Below, piece by piece: positions 46,043 to 57,856 of a stretch of DNA of 64,000 nucleotides. The position numbers and the translations under genes are program-made. Position 1 is the first letter of the stretch; each line of letters begins with the position of its first letter. Under the pieces are notes generated by a model that made no database searches, was not told where the DNA came from, and was given only the letters and a program-made list of their open reading frames with translations. Source of the DNA: Ganoderma boninense (Eukaryota; Basidiomycota; Agaricomycetes; Polyporales; Polyporaceae); NCBI GenBank assembly GCA_002900995.3, contig CM035304.1:3070823-3134822 (forward strand), read 5' to 3'.

Positions 46043-47919
46043 CGCGGTGATTGTCGAAAGGAGTACACCGTCTAGCGTTGTAGATCGTCGAGAAAGACTG
46101 GACGTTTAGAACGGCAGCACGTTCAAAGGGGCCGGACGTTGCAAGGAATAGTGGGCACCAAAGCGCCCGACGGCTACCGACGTCCAATTGCAATCGAGCG
46201 CAAGGCGGAGCATTCTCAACGTCGCTGCCACAGGTAGACTTGTCCTCCAGACCCCTCGAAATCACTATATCCATTGCTTACTCACATCGTGTCATTTTTG
46301 TTGCTCTTGTCCTCATTCCCAAATCCCGCCACCCCCGTCTCATCTATAACCTGTATAGGATACATACCCTCAAAGTTGCAGCCGGGAGTGGCTGACCCTT
46401 GTCATTCCACTCCATAACTTCAATTGCTCTGCTCATCCCGAGTAGTTGACTTGTATAGGCTCAGGCTGTGTGTACTGTGCAGAGTATGATCTGCGCATGA
46501 GATCTGGAAGTCACCAGCCTGCACACGAAATTCTCAGCGCTATGATCCCTGGTCAGCCACCGGCCACCTCTTTTACCAAGGTAGCGACGACTGAACGTTG
46601 CACCTGCAACGCAGCGTCAAGGTTACCCAACATCTGGCAGGCTTGTAGAATACATCATTGGAGGTACATGCCGGTAGGATGGAGATGGAACGAAGCCAGC
46701 TCTGGCTACGCGCGGCAGCGCAACAGACCCGTGGCCTCGAGGGCCGCCCAGTCTCGATACCCCATTCACACCTTCCAAGCCATCGGTCCTCAGCCGATAT
46801 CGACCTTGGCGGCGTACCATCTGGCTGGAACAACACATGCAAAGATCCCAGAGATACCTGCCCCTGGCATTTGCCCCTTGGTCGATGCTCTATCAGATTA
46901 GAGGGGAGCAAGGCGGAGTTTCCTCTCGAGCGGTTGTTGGTTATTGTCCAACCTGATCGCATTTATGTCGGAGATTCAATATTTACATGCAGCTTTGCAA
47001 CGTGCGTCAAATGCTCTTCTCATCCGCAATCAATCCGCAATCGTGTCCTTCTCCTTGCCAGCATCCTCATTCCTCACCCTCATTTCGATCGCCTGTTCTC
47101 TACCCATTTCCTCCTCCCCAGAACTCTACTCCTACCAGCCAGAACGTCAATTATCCGGTTTCTGCGCATTCTGTGAGTTGTGTTCCTCCCCCGTGCAATC
47201 TGATCTACGCTGACAATTTTTCTTATGTGTCGCTCTCCCAAACTATGGCATGTATTATAGGTGGCAATCAAACAAAGAGCTGAGCTGAGCCGTGTCAGAT
47301 ACGATCTGCTCGCTCTTTTTGCTGGCCGGAGTCTTGTGTCGCATGTAACAGATACACGCCACGCATTCTCCTTCGTCGATCCAGGCCTATACGTGGAGTC
47401 AAATTGCCAACTAAATCTTGCTGTCGCATTGGGAGGGCCCGTGTCAACCTATAGTTCGGTACGTTTTCACGTCTCTTTCAATCTCATGCATTTTATTGGA
47501 CCGGTCCAGCAGGGGACCGATCCATGCGCAAGCGAGGGACCATCTCGAACACATGCTAACTACGTTCATGTTTTGTTTCCTCATAGATCTGTACAAATCT
47601 ACTGCTATCCCCTGCTCAACAAGATCCTTCATTCTCTCGCCTCGTTATTACTATACCTCAGGCGAGTATCTTGCTTGATAGCGCCCTTTCTCCCTCGCTC
47701 ACCGTCGGGTGCGCGGTAGTCCTCGGTGGCACGGGTGTGAACCGCGACACATGGAGCAGATGAGACCGAAAGCGTTCGCACGCGCAATGGGGTACGTTTG
47801 AATATTATTCATTACGACTCCACAACCTCACACCTGGCAACTAGTGTCTCCGGTGATGGCCCCAGCACGACCCCCTTGGGGCGGCCCACGTTAGTACAGA
47901 ACAGGACTGGCCTAGGTTT
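46043..47919. promoter_or_regulatory. Divergent intergenic region between transposase and cargo 1 (element B)
   Basis: This 1.9-kb gap lies between the start of the leftward transposase and the start of the rightward cargo 1 gene, like 30715-32210 in element A. No exon is firmly supported. The missing first exon or exons of cargo 1 are probably in its right third, where MAPARPPWGG opens at about 47853. Confidence 0.45.
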
Positions 47920-50085
47920 GTGTGCTTCACTGCTCATCAAGATGCATCACTAACGTCTCGTAAAGCCCCAGTGACATGCAACGCATGGGAGGCCAAGGTT
48001 GCTTCGCTTGGTGATCTGGACGGTTTCGTCTTCACCTCCCCAAACATGGACTTCATTCCTGAATATCCCGTCGGGAGAGAGATCATCAAGACATACGAAG
48101 ATGGTCGCTGGGGACTGCACGAGTACTCCCGGTGGCCTCAGACGTACGTCGACGGCATGCTACACCTCGCATGCATTCCCCAATTCCCTGTCCTTCCCTA
48201 TTTGCCACCCATACTATTTCGATCGCTCGTACCTTCGGCGGACTGGTTGGAACGAGAAGAGGTCATGGTGACGGGTCTCGGGTTCGTACAATCAGGCACC
48301 CGTTCAGAGCTCGCCAGGGCGGCTGAGTCATCCATTCGGCGATTCCACGCCATCGCTGATATGCGCAACGATGTGCGCCGTTACGGGGATTTTCTGGTTA
48401 TGCTGCTACGACAGGTGGTTGACCGGATGGTCTACGTACCTTCTCATCGTAGAACTGCAGTGGCCATTGCGGCTCATGTACAATGGCTATGTCTGGAACT
48501 GGCGGGCCTCAAGACTTATGTGGAGAGCGTTGTCATGCGCCTCAGCGACACTCGGGATTGGAGCAGATCCAGGCTGCCGGTCTTGGGAGGCTTTGTCCGT
48601 GATCTTACGGAGGCTCTGTCCTGGACTCGCGTCGGTCTTCCCGTCTGGCTGATCCAGCCCCTCACACGTGACCTGGTGGTCTGGAGAGTAGTTCAACCAG
48701 AAGGCCTGCCGCCTGATGCATCGCGTACACCATGCGATCCCCCCATTCTCCACAAGGCTGGCTCATTTGTTGGCGTCCCCAACGTTACCGGAAGTTGGTT
48801 GACAGGCATGTTGATGTCTGTGTCGAAAGATATCGGCGGTTCACATCTCCAGGGTCTCGACCTCATCGCTGTTCCACACATTCCTGAGGACGAGCTGCAA
48901 GTCAAACGGGCGCAGACAGAGGGCCAATCCACAAGCCGCCAACCCTTGGTCATGCGCTCGGCGGTCTTCTCCGGGGTAGAATGCACGGGGACTACCCCGA
49001 AACATCACAGGGGTCGGAAAAAACGGAGAGGTCCTACCGGGGTGATAGTGGCGCAAGGGCCTACCGTCGAGTCATCGACCACAGGTTATTCAGGTTCATC
49101 TGTCTCGGGCCTGTCAGTCTCGGAACACCCCTCCCGCACTTTTCATGATTCGCCTTTTGCAGATCTATCTACGGTCTGGGCCTCAGCTCTTCGTCGCTCA
49201 TCCCCTGTCCAGCAAGGCCCCAACGCCGCTTTGTACTTCTACCCTCCACCCTTCCTCATTGACACCATTCCTTCTGCCGGAACAAAATGCCGATACCCTG
49301 ACAATGCCCGCATCGACGACAAAGTGCCGAGGTATCTACTGAACCTGGCTCGTATCCGCGAGTTCTGCCGCACTCGCATCTTCGATCGTACCCTCGATCG
49401 CCGGCCACTCTCCATCGGCGAATGGTGTGTCGCCCTTTGGGGCGATTATCGCACAAAGACTCATCCACCGAAGGGCCCTGCATCGTCAGATGTTCGTCGG
49501 GAAAAACGCCGTCAAGATGAGCGCAATGTCATTAGCCTTATGTTTCATCAAGTGGCGCATCTGAGCTCCTACTCATTGGGAGTTACTATATCGCTCATGG
49601 ACGAAACCGTGGACGCGTTGTCGGTAATGTCTAACCCACGCATCAGGTCCGTCTTGCTTTGGGAAGCGCATGAGCTGAACTTCCGCGCCGAAGTCATGGC
49701 GCTCGATCATGTCCTCGTCGACACACATGACTGGCTGGATCGTTCCAAGTGGGAGCGCGAGATGATGGTGTCCGGTGTGTGGGGCCAGCCGTCATCAGGA
49801 GTCACCATTTTGCCATCGCTTCAGCTCGAGACCAGACAGTACTGCTGGCACGCCGCTCCGGACGAAGGATGGGAACAATGTCAACCGTTTCTCCACGCGT
49901 TCTGCCTCGTACTCTCTCGATGGCCCGCATGTCCGGAGGTGGTGCTAGAAGCCGCCAACACCTCGCCCTCGATGACCCTTGACCAGTACGCCGTGGTTCA
50001 ACAGCGCGCTGTCGAGTTTTATGTTCAATGCTTCGTCCACTATTTTGCCCGTCTCCCGATCCCTCCCATCCCATTCCCTTCGTAG
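47920..50085 (+). CDS. KDZ cargo 1 (element B): about 700-aa conserved protein of unknown function
   Basis: Full-length relative of the element A gene at 28205-30714. One long exon carries TYEDGRWGLHEYSRWPQTY, then YFYPPPFLIDTIP, IREFCRTRIFDRTLDRRPLS, CVALWGDYR, WEAHELNFRAEVMALDH, CWHAAPDEGWEQCQPFL and LVLSRWPACPEV. It has a basic linker (HHRGRKKRRGP) in the same place as the paralog. The true 5' end is uncertain. The stated start is a GTG, and by analogy with the paralog the coding sequence probably enters at about 47972 after a CCCCAG acceptor, from an upstream exon I could not place. The stop TAG is at 50083-50085. No known catalytic motif is visible. The two copies are strongly diverged yet both remain open for about 700 codons, which points to selection on the protein. 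Confidence 0.75.
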   Translation: MCFTAHQDASLTSRKAPVTCNAWEAKVASLGDLDGFVFTSPNMDFIPEYPVGREIIKTYEDGRWGLHEYSRWPQTYVDGMLHLACIPQFPVLPYLPPILFRSLVPSADWLEREEVMVTGLGFVQSGTRSELARAAESSIRRFHAIADMRNDVRRYGDFLVMLLRQVVDRMVYVPSHRRTAVAIAAHVQWLCLELAGLKTYVESVVMRLSDTRDWSRSRLPVLGGFVRDLTEALSWTRVGLPVWLIQPLTRDLVVWRVVQPEGLPPDASRTPCDPPILHKAGSFVGVPNVTGSWLTGMLMSVSKDIGGSHLQGLDLIAVPHIPEDELQVKRAQTEGQSTSRQPLVMRSAVFSGVECTGTTPKHHRGRKKRRGPTGVIVAQGPTVESSTTGYSGSSVSGLSVSEHPSRTFHDSPFADLSTVWASALRRSSPVQQGPNAALYFYPPPFLIDTIPSAGTKCRYPDNARIDDKVPRYLLNLARIREFCRTRIFDRTLDRRPLSIGEWCVALWGDYRTKTHPPKGPASSDVRREKRRQDERNVISLMFHQVAHLSSYSLGVTISLMDETVDALSVMSNPRIRSVLLWEAHELNFRAEVMALDHVLVDTHDWLDRSKWEREMMVSGVWGQPSSGVTILPSLQLETRQYCWHAAPDEGWEQCQPFLHAFCLVLSRWPACPEVVLEAANTSPSMTLDQYAVVQQRAVEFYVQCFVHYFARLPIPPIPFPS

Positions 50086-50369
50086 TTAGCTCTAAGTTGG
50101 TTCACATTTCGTGTGCGTCACCTTCCGTCAACTATATTTTCCTGTAACACTATCAACCCAATCATCGCACTTGTTCTAATTTTCTGCACGACGTGCCTTT
50201 TCATGCCCCGGAAACGGACTTACTCGGTCTTCCGGCCCAGGATCACGTAGGGCGGAGTCCGTTTCGACTCCCTCCGTGGAGCGAAAGTTTAGCGAGACAG
50301 GCGCCATACCCCAGCCCAGGTCCTGCTATGCATCGTTGGAATCTTGTCTGTCCATTCACTCCATTCGAC

Positions 50370-52621
50370 ATGAGCACCCGCGCCCCTTACATTCGCCAGG
50401 ACGGCTACTTCACGCCTCATGAACTCTCTTGGCTTCGACAGGCTTTCGAGCGACCCGAAGTGCAATCAGAACTCGACCGCCCGAAGAAGGAAGCGCCTGT
50501 CAAGAAGGCCGCGAGTGTGTTGACCGTGCTCTTTCGCAGCGAGATAACTGCTCCGGGTCCTGCAGAGACGGACTCAGACTTCAAGCACCGTGTGGGTAGA
50601 GCACGGAAGGTCCATCGCGACGGGCTTACTCGCAAGGAAGAATCCGCGGAGTCATTCGCCGAGCGCATGAAGCAACTGCCAGACGTGAGTCCTGTCTTCG
50701 ACTCCTTCACGCACGATAATTTAGTGCGCCCTGCTACATAGAAGGTCTACACCTGGGTTAGCAATTGGAAGGGATCTCAGGCTCGGAAGAGCTCTTCCAC
50801 CGCTTGGAGTGGCCCACAGATCCCTGCAATTCCGAAACCTCGACAGGCACGAAGCAGGTGTGGCCTCGACATGTTTCAGCAGAGCATTGAAGCCCCCGAT
50901 GTTCCCGTGGTCGAAGTTGATGGTCGCACAAGAGCCGACGTCGCTAAGTGGCGCCAACTGTGCAAGCTGGCCTGGGACAAGCTGCCTGCGGAGAGGAGGG
51001 AACTGTACGCGTCTCTGGCCGAAGCCAGAAACAAGTCAGAGCTTGCAGAAGATGAGTGCGACGGCTCTACACCCGAGTCCGCGGAGAGTAGAAACGATGA
51101 AGGCATGGGAGAAGAGAGGCCCATGCCCGTGCCACCGTGCGTTGTCCATTGCTCTGATACGATCGAGACTGATATCGCACACAGGCACGCAGAGGATGTT
51201 GCACACTGGATCGATGTGTTGATGGAAGCTCTGTACAAGGAGGCTGGATGGGCGGGATATGTCTGTGTCGCCGGTCCAGACAACAACGGTGAATTGCGTA
51301 CATATGGGTATGTACGCACGTCACCTCCATGTGTTCAGCAGTGATGACTGACGTACAACCACCAGGAAATCTACTGGCGTAAACCGTTATGGTCTCACGT
51401 TTCAGGACGCGTTGTTGCAGGCCCTCGGATGGATGCGGGAAGAGTTCGATCTCATCCTGTATACCTGGGTACAGCAATCGGTCACAGGTGCCATGTTCCA
51501 TATCCACACTGTTGACGCACTTTGTTTTGAAACTCCTGTGCAGCCACTCAGAACACGCAAGAACGTGAATGGCAAGTTTTGGCCACACAGGCTTTAATTC
51601 GTACGTTTGATTTGCGGCAATCTCCATGCCATTCATACCATATTGCAGTAACAGGTCTTCACGAGGCGCAGAAGTCTCCCAGGTTGTCTGTGCCCATTGA
51701 GGTCGATTCGGCTGTCGAGTCTGGGCGAAGCACTCTGCATCAGCCAACGTCGTCGTCTCCGAGCATCAGCCTCTCAGGCGACAGTGTCGTAATCGCAGGA
51801 GCCTCGACTTCTCTTCGGATGTCAGTACCGCAATCTGAAGACCTCGGAATACCACCTGAAAGCAGCGTTGAGATGCAAGATGAGGTCAGGTTGGATAACA
51901 CGATGGACATGCTAAGCGACGAGGACTACATGTCTACAGCCCTCATACGTGATCATATCCAGGACGCGTGCGCGATGAGCATGCCCTTCCTTCCTGCCCA
52001 GCGACATGCACTTGCGCAAGCGGTCGATGCCATGGATGACGCAATGACCATCGCAGAAGACGAAGGTAGGGCACTATTATATGTCAGGTAATGCAGGCGG
52101 TCGCTGACATCGCCCTCCAAGCGTTCGTGCCGCTTCACATGCAGGACAGGCGTGCGACGGCCGCGACCTCGGTTTTCCAGCCGCAAGATGACAGGTATCG
52201 CATCCCAGAACACGATGGTAAGCCACGACCAAGGGTCCTTTGATGCTTGCATTTGTTGACATCGCACTGTAAGCCTCGCAAAGGGCCCTACAACAAGTGA
52301 ACTCGGGTAGCGTGAAAGGAAAGCAGGTAACCCAGATGGCGCGAGCCAACATTGACGGGCGTAACGGCACCCGCAAGCATGGAGGAAGCTATTCAGCCCA
52401 AGGTCGTCGTGCTCGTCGCTCAAGCCCATCCGGGGTGCCAATGCCCGAGGCGACTGATGCGGCGATAGTCATCTGTCGACCCACTCGCGCTAGGCAGCCC
52501 ACAGCCAAGGCTCGCCAGGATGGCATGGACGGGTGAGTGGACATGTGTCGGGTGTCATATTCTGCTGACATTAGTTGGCAGCACCGTCCCACTGACGGCG
52601 AGGCCAAGGCGGGCGCGGTGA
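50370..52621 (+). CDS. KDZ cargo 2 (element B): divergent HMG-box-like protein
   Basis: Counterpart of 25698-27888. Start MSTRAPYIRQDGYFTPHELS at 50370, intron 50685-50741 (GTGAGT...CATAG), then an exon with the HMG-like block (VAKWRQLCKLAWDKLPAERR, ELYASLAEARNK) and GWAGYVCVAGPDNNGELRTY. An intron at 51308-51365 joins it in frame to KSTGVNRYGLTFQDALLQAL. After another intron a Ser/Thr-rich acidic stretch follows, then a basic tail. The last junction (about 52534-52582) leads to the C-terminus TVPLTARPRRAR and TGA at 52619-52621. The layout (N-terminal helices, HMG-like block, GWxG domain, disordered basic tail) is the same as in element A. It probably acts in the nucleus on DNA. The splice sites near 51566-51660 and 52070-52090 are uncertain. 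Confidence 0.6.
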
Positions 52622-52923
52622 GCGTCATCACGGGTATTCCAAACTAGAGATCGAAGTAGCCAGATATATAATATGTTCCGCAGATAAATTTTCGGAATCT
52701 ACCTAAAATCCTAGGTCTGATTAATAGTTAGTCATCGAGAATAGATGGAGTACCCACGCGTACCGGGTACCAAATGCGGGGGATCGCGACAATATCTTTT
52801 TTTGCGCGATTTACATCCAAGATCTAGTGGTCTCATGCGTTGGGGCCGGTTCGTGATTTCTCTCCCGTGCCCCTGCTTCCCGAGCAGCACGACCGATCCA
52901 ACCGTGCGCACTGTAGGAGTAGG

Positions 52924-54411
52924 ATGTCACTCACCATTGTTCTCTGGCAGGAGGTGAGTTGCTTTGGAGCAGCTGTCTTGGGGAAGCTGAACATGTCACG
53001 CCCCGCAGGACAAGGTTGCCCCAATCGCGCATGTCGTTCAAGTCATCACTGGTGCCGCCCAACCGACCATCTCACCCAGCAACATCAAGGCCCTCGCCTC
53101 TTCCACGGAGGCCGCGATGTTCGTCTCAGTGTTCAACGTCGAATCGGGAATGTGGAACAAAATGCGTATCGACAAAGATATCATCATTCCGAAAGGCGAG
53201 GACACCATTCTCATGCGCATGCCTGGAGTGAGATGCTGCCCAGATTTCGGCGCCGAGCTCGAGAACATCTACCGCCGTCTACCTCTACTGGCGTACGAAC
53301 CTCAAACCCCTCGTTCGGAGCTGATCACTCCCACGCAAAAGGAGTACTTAGTTGAGAAGCGTGTCGTTCTGTGGCAAACCGTATGTCCAACGTTTTTTTC
53401 TCCATCCAATCACGATGACGAGCTCCTTCAGCACAGGATGGTGCAACGCCTGTCGTGTTCTCCATGTGCATGACAAAAAGTTATGAGGTCAACTGGTCGC
53501 TCGATACAACGATTACTGCACATCTCGATGGCGCGTTCGCTTTCGAGATGTGGGATCTCGACATGGTGCGCTGGCATGTAATGTCCGCTACGGAAACAGT
53601 TCGATTGCCGCAGGATCAACGTACTGTCTTGCTGAGACGTGTCAGCGTCAAGTACACTGTCGGGCTCGGTCGGGAATTAGTCTGCTTGCAGGCGCAGGTT
53701 GAGCGGTTTCAGCAGAACCTCGAGGAGCCGCTCCTGCACTCCGTAAGCGAATCCGTGATTTTCTTCAAGTTCTTCGCTCACATTCTCGCAGGGAATATTT
53801 GAATGTTCTCCTCCGCGACGTATGATAAGCAAGCGAGCCGTTCACGCTACACGCTACATCTCCGCCCCAAATGTATGAAACAGGAGTCCCCCGAGTTGTG
53901 GTGTGTCGATCATCAGTGCAATACTGACCTTCTGTTAGGATACCGTGGACGCTCCCAAGCAGAATGCTAATCCAGGCGCAATTACCGTCTCAATGCAGGT
54001 ACGTGAATGTTTGTCCTGTCCCGCTCGTGACAATGTGGGAACTAAAGTCATGTCCTCTACATGCTCAACATCCTCCGCCCCAAACGCATGCGTCAGCAGG
54101 CCAAGAACGAGATATGTCCGGCCCTCGGTGATACAGTGCCCCGTTCGGAGCACTCCAGATCGGTGAGCCCACCCATATGCACAAGTGAACTGGTCGTAAT
54201 TTATTCCACCCAGTTACACGTCGCGAAGAGGCGTAAAGTAGCTTTCGTAGGGAGGGTTGGTGATGTAGAGAAGGTCCTGAGGTGGAAATTACAGTGTGGG
54301 ATGCCAGTTGGAGATGTGGACGACAAGTGGCGTGCCGTGCTTCCGCCTGAGCTCTTTGAGAGACCTCCGTTGGGCGAAAGATACAACCCCATTGATGTCG
54401 ACGAAATCTAG
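52924..54411 (+). CDS. Element B gene of unknown function, no partner in element A
   Basis: Function unknown. Start MSLTIVLWQE at 52924. Introns are 52954-53008 (GTGAGT...CCGCAG), 53381-53436 (GTATGT...CACAG), 53743-53791 (GTAAGC...CTCGCAG), one near 53871-53938 and one near 54000-54050, all about 50-70 bp. Exon 2 reads DKVAPIAHVVQVITGAAQPT and FVSVFNVESGMWNKMRIDKD. Exon 3 reads GATPVVFSMCMTKSYEVNWS and HLDGAFAFEMWDLDMVRWHV. The alternation of hydrophobic residues suggests a beta-rich domain. The end is basic then acidic (LHVAKRRKVAFVGR ... YNPIDVDEI), with the stop at 54409-54411. The junction near 54050 is unresolved because two frames compete. It sits between cargo 2 and cargo 3, tightly spaced. 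Confidence 0.5.
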
Positions 54412-54627
54412 ATATTGATTCTGTACTTATGCCCGAAAACACTAAATTTCCACGCCAGCAATTTTGTAGTCCCGCCACACATATTAAAATGAAGATTGTC
54501 GGCCTCCCTCCCCCGACACGCAAGGGTGTCTTCTTGCACTTGCCCCGTCCCCCTTCGTTCCCCCCCCCCAGCTCCCTTTCCTGTCCGGAACAGCCGTGAT
54601 AGTCTCAAATCTTGGGTGTCCGACACG

Positions 54628-56587
54628 ATGGCCCCACCCTCCGATCCCCGTCTGGTGATTTGGCGTTCGGAGTACAAGGAGACGAAGAAGAGTGCGTACT
54701 GTCCCATTGTGCGACAGTTATGTCACATCGACGCAACCAACCGAATTCCGCCTGCTCCGGAGAAGTGCCCTTCATGCGACTACGCGTTCGGCACTTTTGC
54801 CGCGTTCCTCACCTATAAAGCCGAACAGGCTGGAATGTGGCTGTTCAAGGTGAGCACTGTGGGTAGCCTCGTCGCATCTTCGTTTCTCCATGAATTGCCC
54901 GCCGATGTCCAGTGCAACCAATGCGAAAGCATCTACCGCCCGCGCCAAGTAGGACCTTCGCCTGTCGTCGCCGAAGCTATCCGCAAGCAGCTCGAAGAAA
55001 ACGCTATGGCCTCTTTTGAGGCAGCTGCCCAGAAGGACGAAGACAAGGCTATCAAACAGGCTCTCATCCAGTCGAAGCGCGAGAGTCAGCAGAGGCAGAA
55101 GGCCATGCTTCACCAGGAGAAGGCAATGGCGTCCATCGACCGCATTCGCACTGACGCGTCTCGTGAGCATGAGAAAGACTTGCAGAAGGCATCAGGAAAG
55201 GCTGTTTTGGGAAAGGTGCATCGCACGACCATGTACGGTCGAGGAGATCTGTTGACTGTTGGTGTAGAAACCTGCGGTGCCGAAAACGCTGAACGTGGAC
55301 AGGGCGACCCCATGCGCCGTGCAGCTTATCAAAGTCATTCTGTGGTACCAGGTGAGGGCATCCCTTCGTCAGTGCGAACACGACTGACCATCATTGCCGT
55401 AGGCCAATGAACCCCCTGTACCACTCGAGCTCCAGGTCAACCCAACAGAGCCGTTCTACCTCTCTGATCACAACATCTTCTCTGATATTTGGAACGGCGA
55501 CGAGGTGAAGGCACTGGCGTGGTGCATCGAGCTCAATGCTTGGATAGCGGGTAAGGAACCGATCAGCATTGACGCGAAGACCCACATCCTGCTGGTGCGA
55601 CGCGATTTCACAGGCCATTGTCAGGGGTTTGGCACGGAGCTTCGCGTGCTACAGGCGATGCGGAGTTCAGATGGTCACCGCAAGGCATTCGCCGCTGACA
55701 AGGCGAGGAAGAAGATCATTCTTGGGCAGGCCGTCGAAGCTGAGTATATAAGGCTCGTCTTCTGGCACACAGTTAGTGGTCGCTTGCACTCTGTACTACT
55801 TGTATCGACACTGACAGGCGACGCCCCCAGAACAATGAGCCACCGATTGAAGAGACCACGCTTAAGGTTCGTGCCTTGAACGTTCCGCTAAAAGTCACTC
55901 AACCGTGTTCCATAGATCCACCACGAAATCAATGAATCTCACCCTCGTCCATCCCAAAGTTGCCTCCTGAGGCTGAGCCACCAAATCTTTGAGCTTCTCC
56001 GCACGCGTCACGAGGCCACCGTCGACGTATACGTCGACACTGTCAGCGACTGGAAACCTTTCACCATCCGGTCCAACATACCTATTGACGGATCTCCGCA
56101 CACCCTACTCGTCCGCCTTCCCAGTGTCGTCGGCATGCCGCACCTTGGTGTGGAGATCGAAGCACTTCGTACGCCTACATCCAAGGCTGGCAAGACGGGT
56201 ACGAAGCGCTCTCGGCAGACGTCATCGACCTCGCAGAGTTCCAAGCACGTCTCTGACGATAACGCCAAGGCTTTGGCGTACCTTGCCGAGTTCGATTCTC
56301 GTTCACGGTCTTCGTCTGTGGAGTCCTGGCACCCGGGGACCGAGACCTTGGGAAACCACCTGGCAGCTGGCATGCGTCATGCGTCGGCGGGTCCGTCATC
56401 GGCCGCCAGCAAGGTGCAAGGCAGTGATGACGCCTCGGCAGCAGACGAGCGGACTGTACTAGGGCGAAGGAATGCAAAGAAGGTGAAGGTGGAGCACGGC
56501 GAGGTGAAGTTGAACTGGCAAGAGGCTGAAACAGTCAAGAATGGACAGACGGTAATTGACTTGAGCATGCTGTACGGCGATGAGTAG
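54628..56587 (+). CDS. KDZ cargo 3 (element B): zinc-ribbon protein
   Basis: Counterpart of 22436-25415. Start MAPPSDPRLVIWRSEYKETK at 54628. The zinc ribbon is CPIVRQLC...KCPSCD, then, after a phase-0 intron (GTGAGC...GTCCAG, about 54850-54919), CNQCESIYRPRQVGPSP, at the same intron position as in element A. A long charged helical region follows (AAAQKDEDKAIKQALIQSKR, then QQRQKAMLHQEKAMASIDRI), a likely coiled coil. Further exons carry PLELQVNPTEPFYLSDHNIF and HTLLVRLPSVVGMPHLGVEI and a Ser-rich tail ending DLSMLYGDE, with stop TAG at 56585-56587. Introns were seen near 55352-55402, 55770-55830 and 55869-55916. The C-terminal half differs much from its element A partner. A nuclear role is likely from the ribbon and basic patches (GTKRSRQTSS, GRRNAKKVKVE). 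Confidence 0.6.
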
Positions 56588-57018
56588 ATGACACAAAAGG
56601 TTCCTCAGTTGTACACGAAATATAGGGTTACATAAACCGGTATCCGAGAAGAAAATTGGCCAACTGTACAGAACCTGGGAATCGTGCGCAACCCGGCCTG
56701 TCGAACACGCACATCGTGGGTAACATCTGTAGGAAAGGAGTGACAATGTTTTGCATGAAGACGACCGACACCACGCCTTTTGTGTGCAACGTAGCACGAG
56801 GTCTCGATACGTCAGGTTGCCGTCCTCGATTGGACTGTTCTTGGCCAAACAACGATACGCGGTTCGCTCGGTGCCATTGAAAATGACCAACATATGGACG
56901 TGACAAGGGACTAATCTGCACCATTGACAGCCTAGAAATATATTCAGACGCAAGTTAGTCGACACGTTGACACAGAACGGCACCGAGTTCTGATCTCAAT
57001 TGACAAGGCAGGCAAAAG
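56588..57018. other. Intergenic, no gene recognised
   Basis: Short spacer between cargo 3 and the minisatellite. No exon or repeat is supported. Confidence 0.4.
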
Positions 57019-57536
57019 TGGGCCGCCGGGACAGGACACCACCGTGTCAAGCCCGACGACCATCACCCACCGGCGCGCACTTCAAGGAGCAAGAAGAGGA
57101 GCAAGAGAAGTGGGGCGGCGAGACAGGACACCTCCGTGTCAAGCCCGACGACCATCGCCCACCGGCGCGCACTTCGAGGAGCAAGAGAAGTGGGCCGCCG
57201 AGACAGGACACCTCCGTGTCAAGCCCGACGACCATCGCCCACCGGCGCGCACTTCGAGGAGCAAGAAGAGGAGCAAGAGAAGTGGGGCGGCGAGACAGGA
57301 CACCTCCGTGTCAAGCCCGACGACCATCGCCCACCGGCGCGCACTTCGAGGAGCAAGAGAAGTGGGCCGCCGAGACAGGACACCTCCGTGTCAAAGCCGA
57401 CGACCATCGCCCACCGGCGCGCACTTCGAGGAGCAAGAAGAGGAGCAAGAGAAGTGGGGTGGCGAGACAGGACACCTCCGTGTCAAGCCCGACGACCATC
57501 GCCCACCGGCGCGCACTTCGAGGAGCAAGAGAAGTG
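57019..57536. repeat. Minisatellite with alternating 92- and 80-bp units
   Basis: The phrase GTGTCAAGCCCGACGACCAT recurs at 57044, 57136, 57216, 57308, 57388 (one base altered) and 57480, so the steps are 92, 80, 92, 80, 92 bp. Long units have an extra 12 bp (AAGAGGAGCAAG) and mostly GGCGGCGAGACAGG, while short ones have GCCGCCGAGACAGG. The true period is therefore a 172-bp dimer. All frames on one strand are open, but only because of the repeat. It ends about 320 bp before the histone-mimic start codon. Confidence 0.92.
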
Positions 57537-57856
57537 GAATAGAATAATAGACTGTGAGTGCTGACCTCGCTGTCACCATACGGCCTGCTCTTGAGAAGCA
57601 TATAAGAAGTTGAAGGGTTAGAGCCACGCGGTGTGTCTTGCCACCTCTGGTCTGTCGTGGACGTGTTCGGGAGGAACGAAAGGATGAACCTGAAGCGCCG
57701 AAAGGTGTCGCCACGCGAACGAGTGGAGGCGCCCACCTGAGCTGGCACCCGCTTCGCACCGCCCAAAGTTGCGTGGACATTCTTCTTCTAAGTACTTCCA
57801 CTTCAACACCTTCCAGATCCACACTTTCGGCTGCTCGTCTCAGTCCAGTTAGTACC

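Noticed and set aside
57000..57564. Long open frames through the minisatellite (RRPSPTGAHFEEQE-type repeats) on both strands
   Set aside because: They exist in several frames at once because the 80- and 92-bp units create few stops. No start context, introns or homologous gene supports coding.
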